DNA from: DAOPKN01 sp035391225
GTDB taxonomy: Bacteria > Thermotogota > Thermotogae > MWEM01
Length of the DNA: 7,159 nt
Direction of reading: 5' to 3'
NCBI GenBank assembly: GCA_035391225.1
Contig: DAOPKN010000091.1
Location: forward strand, 1 to 7,159
How positions within the stretch are numbered: position 1 is the first letter of the stretch; each line of letters begins with the position of its first letter. The notes under the pieces are model-generated. The model was given only the letters and a program-made list of their open reading frames with translations, was not told the origin of the DNA and ran no database searches. A program made the translations under genes and the position numbers. Positions 1-5,243 of this stretch are shown piece after piece.

Positions 1-473
1 TTCGCAAACCCGATGTGCCAGCCTTGCTTCCCGGGCTCAACTTCCTATTCGGGTTGCCCGGGGAGTCTCGCAAAACCGGGGAGATCAACTTCGAGGTGTT
101 GCGCCAGGTTGCGCAAGAAGGGCTGATGCTTCGCCGTATCAACATCCGGCAGGTGATGGTGTTTCCCGGTACCCCGCTGTGGGAATACCGCAATGGGCAT
201 GCGCTGAAGTTTTTCCGGAAGGAATTTGCCGAGTTCAAGAAAAAAGTCCGGACCCAGTTGGATCCGGTCTTTTTACAGCGCGTGTTCCCACTCGGAACAC
301 GGCTATCAAACGTGGTCACCGAGTTCCACGAGGGAAATATCACCTTTGGGCGCCAACTGGGTACGTATCCCGTGCTGGTGGGTATCCGTCAAAAACTTCC
401 GCTGGGGCAACAACTTGACGTGCGCGTCACGGAGTACGGAATGCGCTCCCTCACTGGCGAGGTTGTCGAATAG
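1..473 (+). CDS. Radical SAM protein, COG1031-like, C-terminal part (5' end outside window)
   Basis: The frame is open from base 3, with no stop before TAG at 471-473, so the gene begins upstream of the window; the GTG at 15 is internal, not a start. The first residues read P-G-L-N-F-L-F-G-L-P-G-E, the strand-loop pattern typical of the later part of a radical SAM barrel. R-R-I-N-I-R-Q-V-M-V-F-P-G-T-P-L-W follows about 30 residues later. The last ~45 residues (L-G-T-Y-P-V-L-V-G-I onward, ending near G-M-R-S-L-T-G) look like a small TRAM-like beta domain. From memory, COG1031 proteins, mainly archaeal, share this pattern and usually continue into a helix-hairpin-helix tail; this one stops where that tail would begin. 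The CxxxCxxC cluster motif would lie upstream and cannot be checked. The substrate is unknown. It converges on pmbA, with 2 bases between the stop codons. Confidence 0.75.
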   Translation, partial: RKPDVPALLPGLNFLFGLPGESRKTGEINFEVLRQVAQEGLMLRRINIRQVMVFPGTPLWEYRNGHALKFFRKEFAEFKKKVRTQLDPVFLQRVFPLGTRLSNVVTEFHEGNITFGRQLGTYPVLVGIRQKLPLGQQLDVRVTEYGMRSLTGEVVE

Positions 474-475
474 CC

Positions 476-1708
476 TTACGCCAGTTCCACGTCCAGTTCC
501 ATCGCCACCATCTTGGAGGGGCTCTGGGAGAACATGTCGTCGGAGCTCACCCCGATGAAATCTTCCCCGAACATCTTGTACAGGTGCGAGGAAATATTCA
601 GTGCCGGAAGACGCCCCAGGAATTTCTTCCCGTCGAAAAGCAGCGAGGTTTGCACGGGACAGGCAAAATGGCCGTCTGCGGTGTAGTCTCCGCCCATCGC
701 CACCCAGGCGAACACAGCTGGTCGGTCTCCCAGGAGTTGTTGCATGGTTTCTTTCCCGGGTTGGAACCACAGGTGCGGGCTTTTTATTCCCGGAACCGCG
801 TCGTATTCTCCACCGGAACTTCCGGTTAGGGGAAGATTGTAGGTTGCCGACCTTTTCCTGTCGGTGAAAGGAGCTTGGAGAACCCCGCCTTGGATCAAGG
901 GGTAACGAAGCCCGGGGTTTACTACCCCTTCGAAATCAAAGAAGCTTCCGGAAAACCCATCGTCTGGGTTCCTACTTTGGGAAAGGGTTAGTTTCTCGTG
1001 GAACAATTTTTCCCCCATCTTGCCAGAAAAGATTGAGGCCCCAGTGCCGTACGAAAGACCGTTCAATTCCAGCTTGAATTTCTCCAGAACCACTTCGTCC
1101 ATACCCAGGAACACCACGGGGATTTTTCCCGGCTCGATTTGTGCGGGTTTTTGATAGGCATCAAACAACCGGTTGATCTCGTCAAGGATCGCTTCGGGGT
1201 TCCATTTCCGGGGCTCCGCGAAGTAGAACGCGTCCATGATGTTCTTGGAGTTCTTGTCTTTTACGGCGAAACCGATCTCCAGGAAGGAAACCTCTGAACG
1301 CAGCTCCAGGTTTCGACTGTTCTGAAGGCTCACGTGTTTCTTTCCCCTGTTGATTTTTTGGGAAAAGGTAAATCCTGGTTGGGCTTTTTCGAGCTTTTGC
1401 AGGAAACGCTCGATCTCCAGAACCCAATCTTTCTCATCGGGAAGCTCCAACTCGACTTTTCGGTGATCGTGGGAATTTTCCGATGGGGCGAACGGGTAAG
1501 GGATTTCCAATTTCAGGCTTGCTTGTGCCTGCTCCTTTAAGCGGTTTTCGTCCAGTTTCCCGAGGCTCCCCGCGATGCCGATGCATTTTCCATCCATCAG
1601 GCGAAGGGCGTTTCGGGAGATGTCCTTGGTGCGGATCGCATCCACGCGAGTTTGTTCCACTTGAATGGATATTTCTTCGATCTTTTCTTGGAAAATTTCT
1701 TTGATCAT
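476..1708 (-). CDS. pmbA: TldE/PmbA family protein, partner subunit of TldD metallopeptidase
   Basis: A 410-residue protein of the TldD/PmbA (U62) family. It has the family N-terminal domain with a helix rich in R/D/E (residues 1-45, including R-T-K-D-I-S-R-N-A-L-R) and the C-terminal beta-rich domain. Visible family patches are S-G-K-M-G-E-K-L-F (228-236), F-D-F-E-G-V (257-262) and L-T-G-S-S-G-G (294-300). It lacks the HExxxH zinc motif, as expected for the TldE subunit; the nearby F-H-E-K-L-T is not a match. In E. coli TldE pairs with TldD, and the complex trims unfolded peptides, matures microcin B17 and affects CcdA stability. It is somewhat shorter than E. coli PmbA (about 450). ATG at 1706-1708 is supported by an SD 8 bases upstream. 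It is the second gene after tldD, 12 bases away, so probably co-transcribed and translationally coupled. The substrate here is unknown. Confidence 0.9.
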   Translation of the reverse strand: MIKEIFQEKIEEISIQVEQTRVDAIRTKDISRNALRLMDGKCIGIAGSLGKLDENRLKEQAQASLKLEIPYPFAPSENSHDHRKVELELPDEKDWVLEIERFLQKLEKAQPGFTFSQKINRGKKHVSLQNSRNLELRSEVSFLEIGFAVKDKNSKNIMDAFYFAEPRKWNPEAILDEINRLFDAYQKPAQIEPGKIPVVFLGMDEVVLEKFKLELNGLSYGTGASIFSGKMGEKLFHEKLTLSQSRNPDDGFSGSFFDFEGVVNPGLRYPLIQGGVLQAPFTDRKRSATYNLPLTGSSGGEYDAVPGIKSPHLWFQPGKETMQQLLGDRPAVFAWVAMGGDYTADGHFACPVQTSLLFDGKKFLGRLPALNISSHLYKMFGEDFIGVSSDDMFSQSPSKMVAMELDVELA

Positions 1709-1716
1709 TTCTTTCC

Positions 1717-1723
1717 CCTCCTA
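1717..1723 (-). promoter_or_regulatory. Shine-Dalgarno of pmbA overlapping the tldD stop codon
   Basis: Read on the minus strand this is TAGGAGG. Its first three bases are the TAG stop of tldD and the rest is a strong SD, 8 bases before the pmbA ATG. A ribosome finishing tldD is therefore already on the pmbA binding site, which suggests coupled, near-equal synthesis of the two subunits. The sequence is seen directly; coupling is inference. Confidence 0.8.
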
Positions 1724-3061
1724 ACGGACATCAAGTTTCTTCACGCGCACGTAGGGTCCACCAAATCCGACGGGAAGGGGTCCCTGCTCCATTTTTCCGC
1801 AGCCTCCCAGCACGAAGGACAATAGTTCTACTCGGTTGGAAAGACCATCGATCTGGTTTAGCGTTTCGAATACACTGCCCGTGACAACCGAAATTTTCAC
1901 TGGTTCCGCGATAGTCCCTTTTCGAATGCGAAAGGCAAGGGAAGGAGCAATCGTGAACGTGGAAAGCCCCGAGCCATGGTTGATGGTTTCCACCAGGATG
2001 CCATCTTCCATCTCGGAAACCAGTTCGAAAAGGGTCTTGTCTCCTTCCTTGATGTACGTTGTCGTCATGCGAACCAGGGGCTCGAATTCGAAGTTGAGAG
2101 CGCGGGCATTTCCGGTGAGAGGTTCCTCCAGGGCAGAAGCAGTGGTGGCACTATGCAAGCGGCTGGTGAGAAGTCCGTTTTTTACCAGGAACGTTTCCTT
2201 TGCCGCGGTTCCGTCGTCGTCGAACGGGGTGTAACCGCTTCCCAGCAAGTTCCCGTCGTCCACGATGGACAACTTTTCCACGCCAACCCGAGTGCCAATC
2301 TTCCAAGCTTGCTTCATCGTTTCGTCGCCCAGCATCATATCCGCCTCGCTCTTGTGTCCGAAGCTTTCATGGGCAAAGACCCCCGCGGCTTCCGGGGAAA
2401 GGATCACGGGGAAAGGGCCTGGCTCAACGGGCTTGGCATGGAGCAGGAAGTCAATCGCTTTTTCCACGCGGAAACGGACCTTTTCGTCCAATCCTCCCAA
2501 CTCGGAGAAGCGGTTTGCCCCGCGATCGAAACGCTCCTTGAAGGTTTCTCCCTCGTGTGCCAGTTGGAAACCCAGGCGAAAGCCCGTTCGCTGGAAGTCA
2601 AAACTGAGTTGTGCTCCCTTGCTGGAGTAGAAGTCCTTGACCTTGCGTTGGTCCATGTAGTGGGCCACCCACATCTTGATCTTTGGCTCTTCTTCTACCA
2701 GGTAAGTGTAGCCGGTGAGCAGGTCTTTCTTGCGTTCGATGGGGATGAGCGAAACGTCTTCCCCTTCCTTGAAGCGGATGAAATCCCCCCGGTTAACCTC
2801 GAATTTCTGCACCACGGGGTGTTCCAGGATAGCAGGGTCCGGGTGGGCCATGGCTGCCAGGCGGTTGAGTTGGTTCTGGATTTGGTCCAAATCGGTTGTG
2901 GAGGCGTAGTACCAGCGCTTGCCATCGAAAACACGAACGAAAGCCGCCCGGGTCTTTCGCTCGTTCATCTGTTCCAGTTTTCCCAATGTGATTTGGATAC
3001 GTGTTTCGAAAAGGGTTTCAATGCGGACATCGGAGTAAAGTCCAGCAGGAAATTGGTACAT
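1721..3061 (-). CDS. tldD: TldD-type zinc metallopeptidase
   Basis: A 446-residue protein with the hallmark HExxxH motif of TldD, H-E-S-F-G-H at residues 231-236, just after S-P-E-A-A-G-V-F-A. A conserved C-terminal cysteine sits in G-G-C-G-K at residue 421. In E. coli TldD the metal is held by the two histidines and a cysteine in the equivalent place, so the active site looks complete. Following family patches include S-E-A-D and F-D-D-D-G-T. It is expected to work with TldE/PmbA, encoded next, as a cytoplasmic heterodimer that degrades unstructured peptides. The start was placed at ATG 3059-3061 because GGGAGG lies 6 bases upstream. A longer frame starting at 3130 would run through the promoter, has no SD and adds an atypical basic leader. 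Slightly shorter than E. coli TldD (481). The substrate is unknown. Confidence 0.92.
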   Translation of the reverse strand: MYQFPAGLYSDVRIETLFETRIQITLGKLEQMNERKTRAAFVRVFDGKRWYYASTTDLDQIQNQLNRLAAMAHPDPAILEHPVVQKFEVNRGDFIRFKEGEDVSLIPIERKKDLLTGYTYLVEEEPKIKMWVAHYMDQRKVKDFYSSKGAQLSFDFQRTGFRLGFQLAHEGETFKERFDRGANRFSELGGLDEKVRFRVEKAIDFLLHAKPVEPGPFPVILSPEAAGVFAHESFGHKSEADMMLGDETMKQAWKIGTRVGVEKLSIVDDGNLLGSGYTPFDDDGTAAKETFLVKNGLLTSRLHSATTASALEEPLTGNARALNFEFEPLVRMTTTYIKEGDKTLFELVSEMEDGILVETINHGSGLSTFTIAPSLAFRIRKGTIAEPVKISVVTGSVFETLNQIDGLSNRVELLSFVLGGCGKMEQGPLPVGFGGPYVRVKKLDVR

Positions 3062-3099
3062 AACATCCCTCCCAGTCAAGCTGTTTTTCTTTCGTTTCC

Positions 3100-3130
3100 A
3101 TGGTACCGCCTTGCTTGCACCCCGTGTCAA
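3100..3130 (-). promoter_or_regulatory. Candidate promoter of tldD-pmbA with 19-base spacer
   Basis: On the minus strand a perfect -35 box TTGACA (3125-3130) is followed after 19 bases by TACCAT (3100-3105), which matches the -10 consensus at 4 of 6 positions. The predicted transcript start would lie about 30 bases before the tldD ATG, leaving room for its SD. A 19-base spacer is too long for efficient unaided use and is typical of promoters activated by MerR-family proteins; a MerR-type gene lies directly upstream. A 6-bp dyad, CACCCC (3118-3123) and GGGGTG (3133-3138) with 9 bases between, straddles the -35 box. The -10 assignment is uncertain. Confidence 0.5.
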
Positions 3131-3164
3131 GGGGGGTGATCGGAGGGAATGGGGTTACAATTGC

Positions 3165-4403
3165 TTAAAAGCTGGAGGGCACCCCACCTTTTTTGCCCCA
3201 GAACGCCCAGTGACCGACTTGGGCCCCGGGATGGAAGTAGGCTTCGAGGTCTCCCACGTTCTCGGAAAGCCCGAGATCAGCGGATTCCACCTTCTGGAAA
3301 GTCTTGCAACGTTCCGTAAGGAGGGGCAGGTCCCAGAACGATGCGTTCTTTTTCACGCTATCCTTGAAAAAGCGGGAGGGGTTGTTGAGGTAAGAATAGC
3401 AGCCCACCCAGTTGCCCGCAGGCTTGAGGAAGGGTTCCAGGAGAGGAGGCGGCCATTGCCCGCTGCGCAGGGCGATGCCCGTGGAGGAGAAGGGATCGAA
3501 TATCCAATCCATGCTGCTTTCTCGCAGCGGCAGTTGGTTCAGGTCGCAGGCCATGAAAATCACGTTGGCCCTGGGGTTCATGTTGAACAAGATTTGTTGC
3601 GCCCGTGCCACGATTTCTTTCTGGATCTCGCACGCGATGTACGTGTTGCTTTCATCCAACTGGGATAGGATGTGTTGCATGAAAAACCCGAAACCACAGC
3701 CGAATTCCAGCAGGGTCAGATTCCTCATCTTGTTTGGCTGCGCACGCTTGACCATCCATTCCAGCCCTCTTTGGACATGCGTCAGGAAAAGTGTATCGGT
3801 TCGCTGCACGTATTCTCCCAGCGAGGGAGGTTGCCCATCTTGGGTAAGGGAGCCCGAGAGTGCCGAGGGGCACACCACCAGCCCGTTCTCGATGCGTGCC
3901 TCGTAACCGCAATGGCAATGGAAAACCCCGTTTGTGATCCGGTTGCTTTCCACCGTTGCCTGTTCAAGCACCAGCGGGGTTTTACATTGGGGGCAAGCAA
4001 ACAGCGAAAGGGCATGCAATGGCAAGCCGGGTTGGCGAGGTGGGGTTTTTTCTGCGGGTTCATGGGAAAGGAGCATTTCCTCCACCTGTTCCAGCGCATG
4101 CTTGAGTTCCTTTTGTTCTTCCAGGAGTTCCGAGCGTTTCTTCTCGAAGAAACCAAGGTAGTAATCCCGGTCGCCCTGGTCGAGTAAGTGGGTCATGCGA
4201 ATCAGCGAAACCATCATCTTGATTTCCGTGATGGAAAAGCGCATGGCCTTGAGCTGCAAGATGCTTTCCAGGTCTTTCTGGCAGCTTTCATCGAAACGGT
4301 ACTGGTTGTGCACCTTCTCGGGGATGAGCAACCCGTTTTCGATGTAGTAGCGGATGGTGTCGATGGTCAGGCCGAATTTCTCGGAGAAGGTTCCAATCTT
4401 CAT
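3165..4403 (-). CDS. MerR-type regulator fused to zinc ribbon and SAM-dependent methyltransferase
   Basis: A 412-residue protein with three parts. Residues 1-70 are a MerR winged helix-turn-helix: it opens M-K-I-G-T-F-S, then T-I-D-T-I-R-Y-Y-I-E-N-G-L-L and Q-Y-R-F-D. Residues ~75-113 form a charged helix suited to the antiparallel coiled coil of MerR dimers. Residues 137-165 contain Cys137-x2-Cys140 and Cys163-x-Cys165, a probable zinc ribbon like those in front of RlmA-type methyltransferases. Residues ~225-400 are a class I methyltransferase: motif I L-L-E-F-G-C-G-F-G-F (231-240), acidic Glu259, and C-D-L-N-Q-L-P-L (286-293). It may sense or modify a ligand and control nearby genes; substrate and targets are unknown. 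The ATG at 4401-4403 was chosen because AAGGGAG lies 6 bases upstream and MerR domains begin here; upstream in-frame codons run through the repeats. tldD begins 103 bases downstream with no visible terminator between them. Confidence 0.82.
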   Translation of the reverse strand: MKIGTFSEKFGLTIDTIRYYIENGLLIPEKVHNQYRFDESCQKDLESILQLKAMRFSITEIKMMVSLIRMTHLLDQGDRDYYLGFFEKKRSELLEEQKELKHALEQVEEMLLSHEPAEKTPPRQPGLPLHALSLFACPQCKTPLVLEQATVESNRITNGVFHCHCGYEARIENGLVVCPSALSGSLTQDGQPPSLGEYVQRTDTLFLTHVQRGLEWMVKRAQPNKMRNLTLLEFGCGFGFFMQHILSQLDESNTYIACEIQKEIVARAQQILFNMNPRANVIFMACDLNQLPLRESSMDWIFDPFSSTGIALRSGQWPPPLLEPFLKPAGNWVGCYSYLNNPSRFFKDSVKKNASFWDLPLLTERCKTFQKVESADLGLSENVGDLEAYFHPGAQVGHWAFWGKKGGVPSSF

Positions 4404-4414
4404 GGGAGTCTCCC
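4404..4414. promoter_or_regulatory. Perfect 5-bp dyad overlapping the SD of the MerR-methyltransferase gene
   Basis: The bases immediately before the start codon read gggagtctccc on the + strand, a perfect inverted repeat around one central base. It overlaps the SD. The 1-base centre is too small for an RNA hairpin, so if functional it would be a protein-binding site, for example for autoregulation. It could be chance. Confidence 0.3.
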
Positions 4415-4423
4415 TTCGAAATC

Positions 4424-4438
4424 GAGCTTGAAAAGCTC
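4424..4438. promoter_or_regulatory. Inverted repeat gagctt-gaa-aagctc upstream of the MerR-methyltransferase gene
   Basis: A perfect 6-bp inverted repeat with a 3-base centre lies 20 bases upstream of the start codon, its centre 22 bases (about two helix turns) from the centre of the smaller dyad next to the start. It is not followed by a T tract on either strand, so it is not a terminator. An operator for the MerR domain is possible but unproven. Confidence 0.3.
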
Positions 4439-4468
4439 TTCTGGGTACGCCGCACCCCAGTGCGGCAC
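4438..4468 (+). repeat. REP-like palindromic unit, copy 1
   Basis: A 31-base unit whose core is cgccgcaccccagtgcggc. The core folds on itself (GCCGCA at 4449-4454 with TGCGGC at 4461-4466, 6-base loop). It matches copy 2 on the other strand at 26 of 31 positions by eye, including a 13-base perfect run. The layout of short, GC-rich, self-complementary units in opposite orientation between genes is that of REP/BIME elements, but genome-wide copies cannot be seen from here. Confidence 0.6.
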
Positions 4469-4487
4469 GGATATGGGTTCTGGAAGG

Positions 4488-4513
4488 AAAAAGAGCCGCT
4501 CTGGGGTGCGGCG
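4488..4513 (-). terminator. Probable terminator of the toxin-antitoxin operon, built from REP-like copy 2
   Basis: On the minus strand, 52 bases after the antitoxin stop, GCCGC (4508-4512) pairs with GCGGC (4495-4499) across an 8-base loop. The stem can extend to 7 pairs (4493-4499 with 4508-4516) by allowing a 2-base bulge. Two bases later comes a run of five T. The stem is short and the T run modest, so efficiency is uncertain, but the position suits the end of the antitoxin transcript. Confidence 0.45.
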
Positions 4514-4523
4514 CTCCCAAAAG
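4493..4523 (-). repeat. REP-like palindromic unit, copy 2 (inverted)
   Basis: The reverse complement of this stretch matches copy 1 at 26 of 31 positions. The two copies lie head to head with 24 bases between them. Together they could form one long hairpin: 4448-4460 with 4501-4513 (13 perfect pairs), one T/T mismatch, then 4462-4466 with 4495-4499 (5 pairs). Confidence 0.6.
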
Positions 4524-4564
4524 GCGGATCGTTGTGCAGCGAAAGGACAAGGCTTTCTCCCAAG

Positions 4565-4837
4565 CTAGATTTTTATCTCGATCTTTCCTTCGGCATACTG
4601 ATGAAGGAGGAGGTGAAGTAAAGACTGAAATGGGATCCCTACTTGAAGTGAGCGAGCCCTGATCATTTGGAAATCTCGCTGATTGATACGAATGGAAATT
4701 TTGGTCTCACGTTCCAAAGTGTTTTTTGCCGCTTCCACGTAAGGAAGAAGATCTTCATTCAATGACTTCAGACTGTCCGCTTCCGCAGCTTCCAAAATTT
4801 CTTTTTCTTCTTCAAAATCGAAGTCATTTTGGTCCAT
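4565..4837 (-). CDS. CopG-like ribbon-helix-helix antitoxin of a BrnT-like toxin-antitoxin pair
   Basis: A 90-residue protein. The first ~40 residues are very acidic and helical (E-E-E-K-E-I-L-E-A-A-E), the expected toxin-covering part. Residues 46-86 look like a ribbon-helix-helix DNA-binding domain: a short strand K-I-S-I-R-I-N, then R-D-F-Q-M-I-R-A-R-S, a turn V-G-I-P-F-Q, and S-L-L-H-L-L-L-H-Q-Y. The pattern Y-x-x-x-A-K-N-T-L followed by strand and two helices is typical of the COG5304-type (BrnA-like) antitoxins that accompany BrnT-like toxins. ATG 4835-4837 is supported by AAAGGAG about 9 bases upstream, inside the toxin gene. It overlaps the toxin gene by 14 bases in another frame. Such antitoxins neutralise the toxin and usually repress their own promoter. 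The class is fairly sure; the exact family is not. Confidence 0.78.
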   Translation of the reverse strand: MDQNDFDFEEEKEILEAAEADSLKSLNEDLLPYVEAAKNTLERETKISIRINQRDFQMIRARSLQVGIPFQSLLHLLLHQYAEGKIEIKI

Positions 4838-5117
4838 GGTTGATCTCTCCTTTAAGGTACTTTTTGGTCATTTTCCGACTTGGGATAATTGTTTTCAAAA
4901 ACAATTGGTTTCCTTGTGCAACAAAAGGTACAAGAAAACAATATTGCTTCAGTTGGACCACAAAGATTTTTTGCCCAGGGTACTTCTCCGGGTTTGGGTG
5001 TTCTAAAACATCCAATAAGTCTCCATTCAGAATAGCCCACACCGCTTCTTCAAAAGAAACCTGCCGTTCCCGAATCAATCTATCGTTCTTTTGGATGTTC
5101 CAGTGAAAAGAAACCAT
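4824..5117 (-). CDS. BrnT-like ribonuclease toxin of a type II toxin-antitoxin pair
   Basis: A 97-residue protein with the profile of BrnT-like toxins: an opening F-x-W (residues 4-6) and K-N with a basic R-L-I-R-E-R, S-F-E-E-A-V (21-26), E-H-P-N-P-E-K-Y (39-46), strands I-F-V-V and F-L-V-P-F-V, and the ending F-L-K-T-I-I-P-S-R-K-x-T-K-K-Y-L (73-88). BrnT toxins are small RNases that slow translation. The gene comes before the antitoxin gene, the order known for brnTA. The ATG at 5115-5117 keeps the conserved F-x-W. There is no SD, and the -10 box ends only 6 bases upstream, so the mRNA is probably leaderless. The last ~9 residues extend beyond the usual end and overlap the antitoxin start. 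Base composition is AT-rich relative to the flanking genes, suggesting acquisition by transfer. Confidence 0.8.
   Translation of the reverse strand: MVSFHWNIQKNDRLIRERQVSFEEAVWAILNGDLLDVLEHPNPEKYPGQKIFVVQLKQYCFLVPFVAQGNQLFLKTIIPSRKMTKKYLKGEINHGPK
4887..4906. repeat. Perfect inverted repeat inside the toxin gene
   Basis: aattgtttt and aaaacaatt flank a 2-base centre (9 bp each arm) within the codons for Q-L-F-L-K-T-I-I of the toxin. The protein sequence there is conserved in the family, so the symmetry may be a by-product of coding in AT-rich DNA. An mRNA fold or protein site is possible but unsupported. Confidence 0.35.
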
Positions 5118-5123
5118 ACAAGC

Positions 5124-5152
5124 ATTATATCGAACATTGGTGGGGCTGTCAA
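5124..5152 (-). promoter_or_regulatory. Perfect consensus sigma-70 promoter of the toxin-antitoxin operon
   Basis: On the minus strand TTGACA (5147-5152) and TATAAT (5124-5129) are separated by exactly 17 bases, an exact match to the sigma-70 consensus in both boxes and spacing. The toxin ATG follows the -10 box after 6 bases, so transcription should start at or next to the ATG. A promoter this strong in front of a toxin gene is expected to be held down, most likely by the ribbon-helix-helix antitoxin (inference). Confidence 0.88.
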
Positions 5153-5193
5153 CACGTTTTTTGGGAATGGCCCAAGTTGGAATTTCCTGAGAG

Positions 5194-5225
5194 AAAAAAA
5201 CGAAACCCCCAAAAAGGGGGTTTCG
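5194..5225 (-). terminator. Rho-independent terminator of the protease operon
   Basis: A perfect 10-bp stem, cgaaaccccc (5201-5210) with gggggtttcg (5216-5225), has a 5-base loop. On the minus strand it is followed by seven T (5194-5200). It begins 18 bases after the stop codon of the cysteine protease and separates that operon from the toxin-antitoxin promoter. On the + strand no T tract follows, so it works one way. Confidence 0.93.
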
Positions 5226-5243
5226 CTTGGGGTGAAAAAAAGC

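Noticed and set aside
476..3061. RiPP (modified peptide) gene cluster, because TldD/TldE lies near a radical SAM gene
   Set aside because: No precursor peptide, recognition element or transporter is visible, the radical SAM gene is convergent rather than co-transcribed, and it resembles COG1031 rather than a SPASM peptide-modifying enzyme.
3062..3130. Longer tldD reading frame starting at 3130
   Set aside because: Its start lies in the -35 box of the candidate promoter, there is no SD, and the extra 23 residues are unlike the family; ATG 3059-3061 has GGGAGG in front.
1976..3139. 387-residue open frame on the + strand opposite tldD
   Set aside because: It is antisense to a complete tldD with HExxxH and the conserved cysteine; no domain or SD is seen.
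4404..4550. N-terminal extension of the MerR-methyltransferase from an ATG at 4550
   Set aside because: The extension translates the REP-like repeats and precedes the normal MerR start M-K-I-G; the start at 4403 has a proper SD.
5201..5225. Terminator hairpin acting also for + strand transcription
   Set aside because: On the + strand the stem is followed by cttggggtg with no T tract; the A run lies before it, so it works only for minus-strand transcripts.
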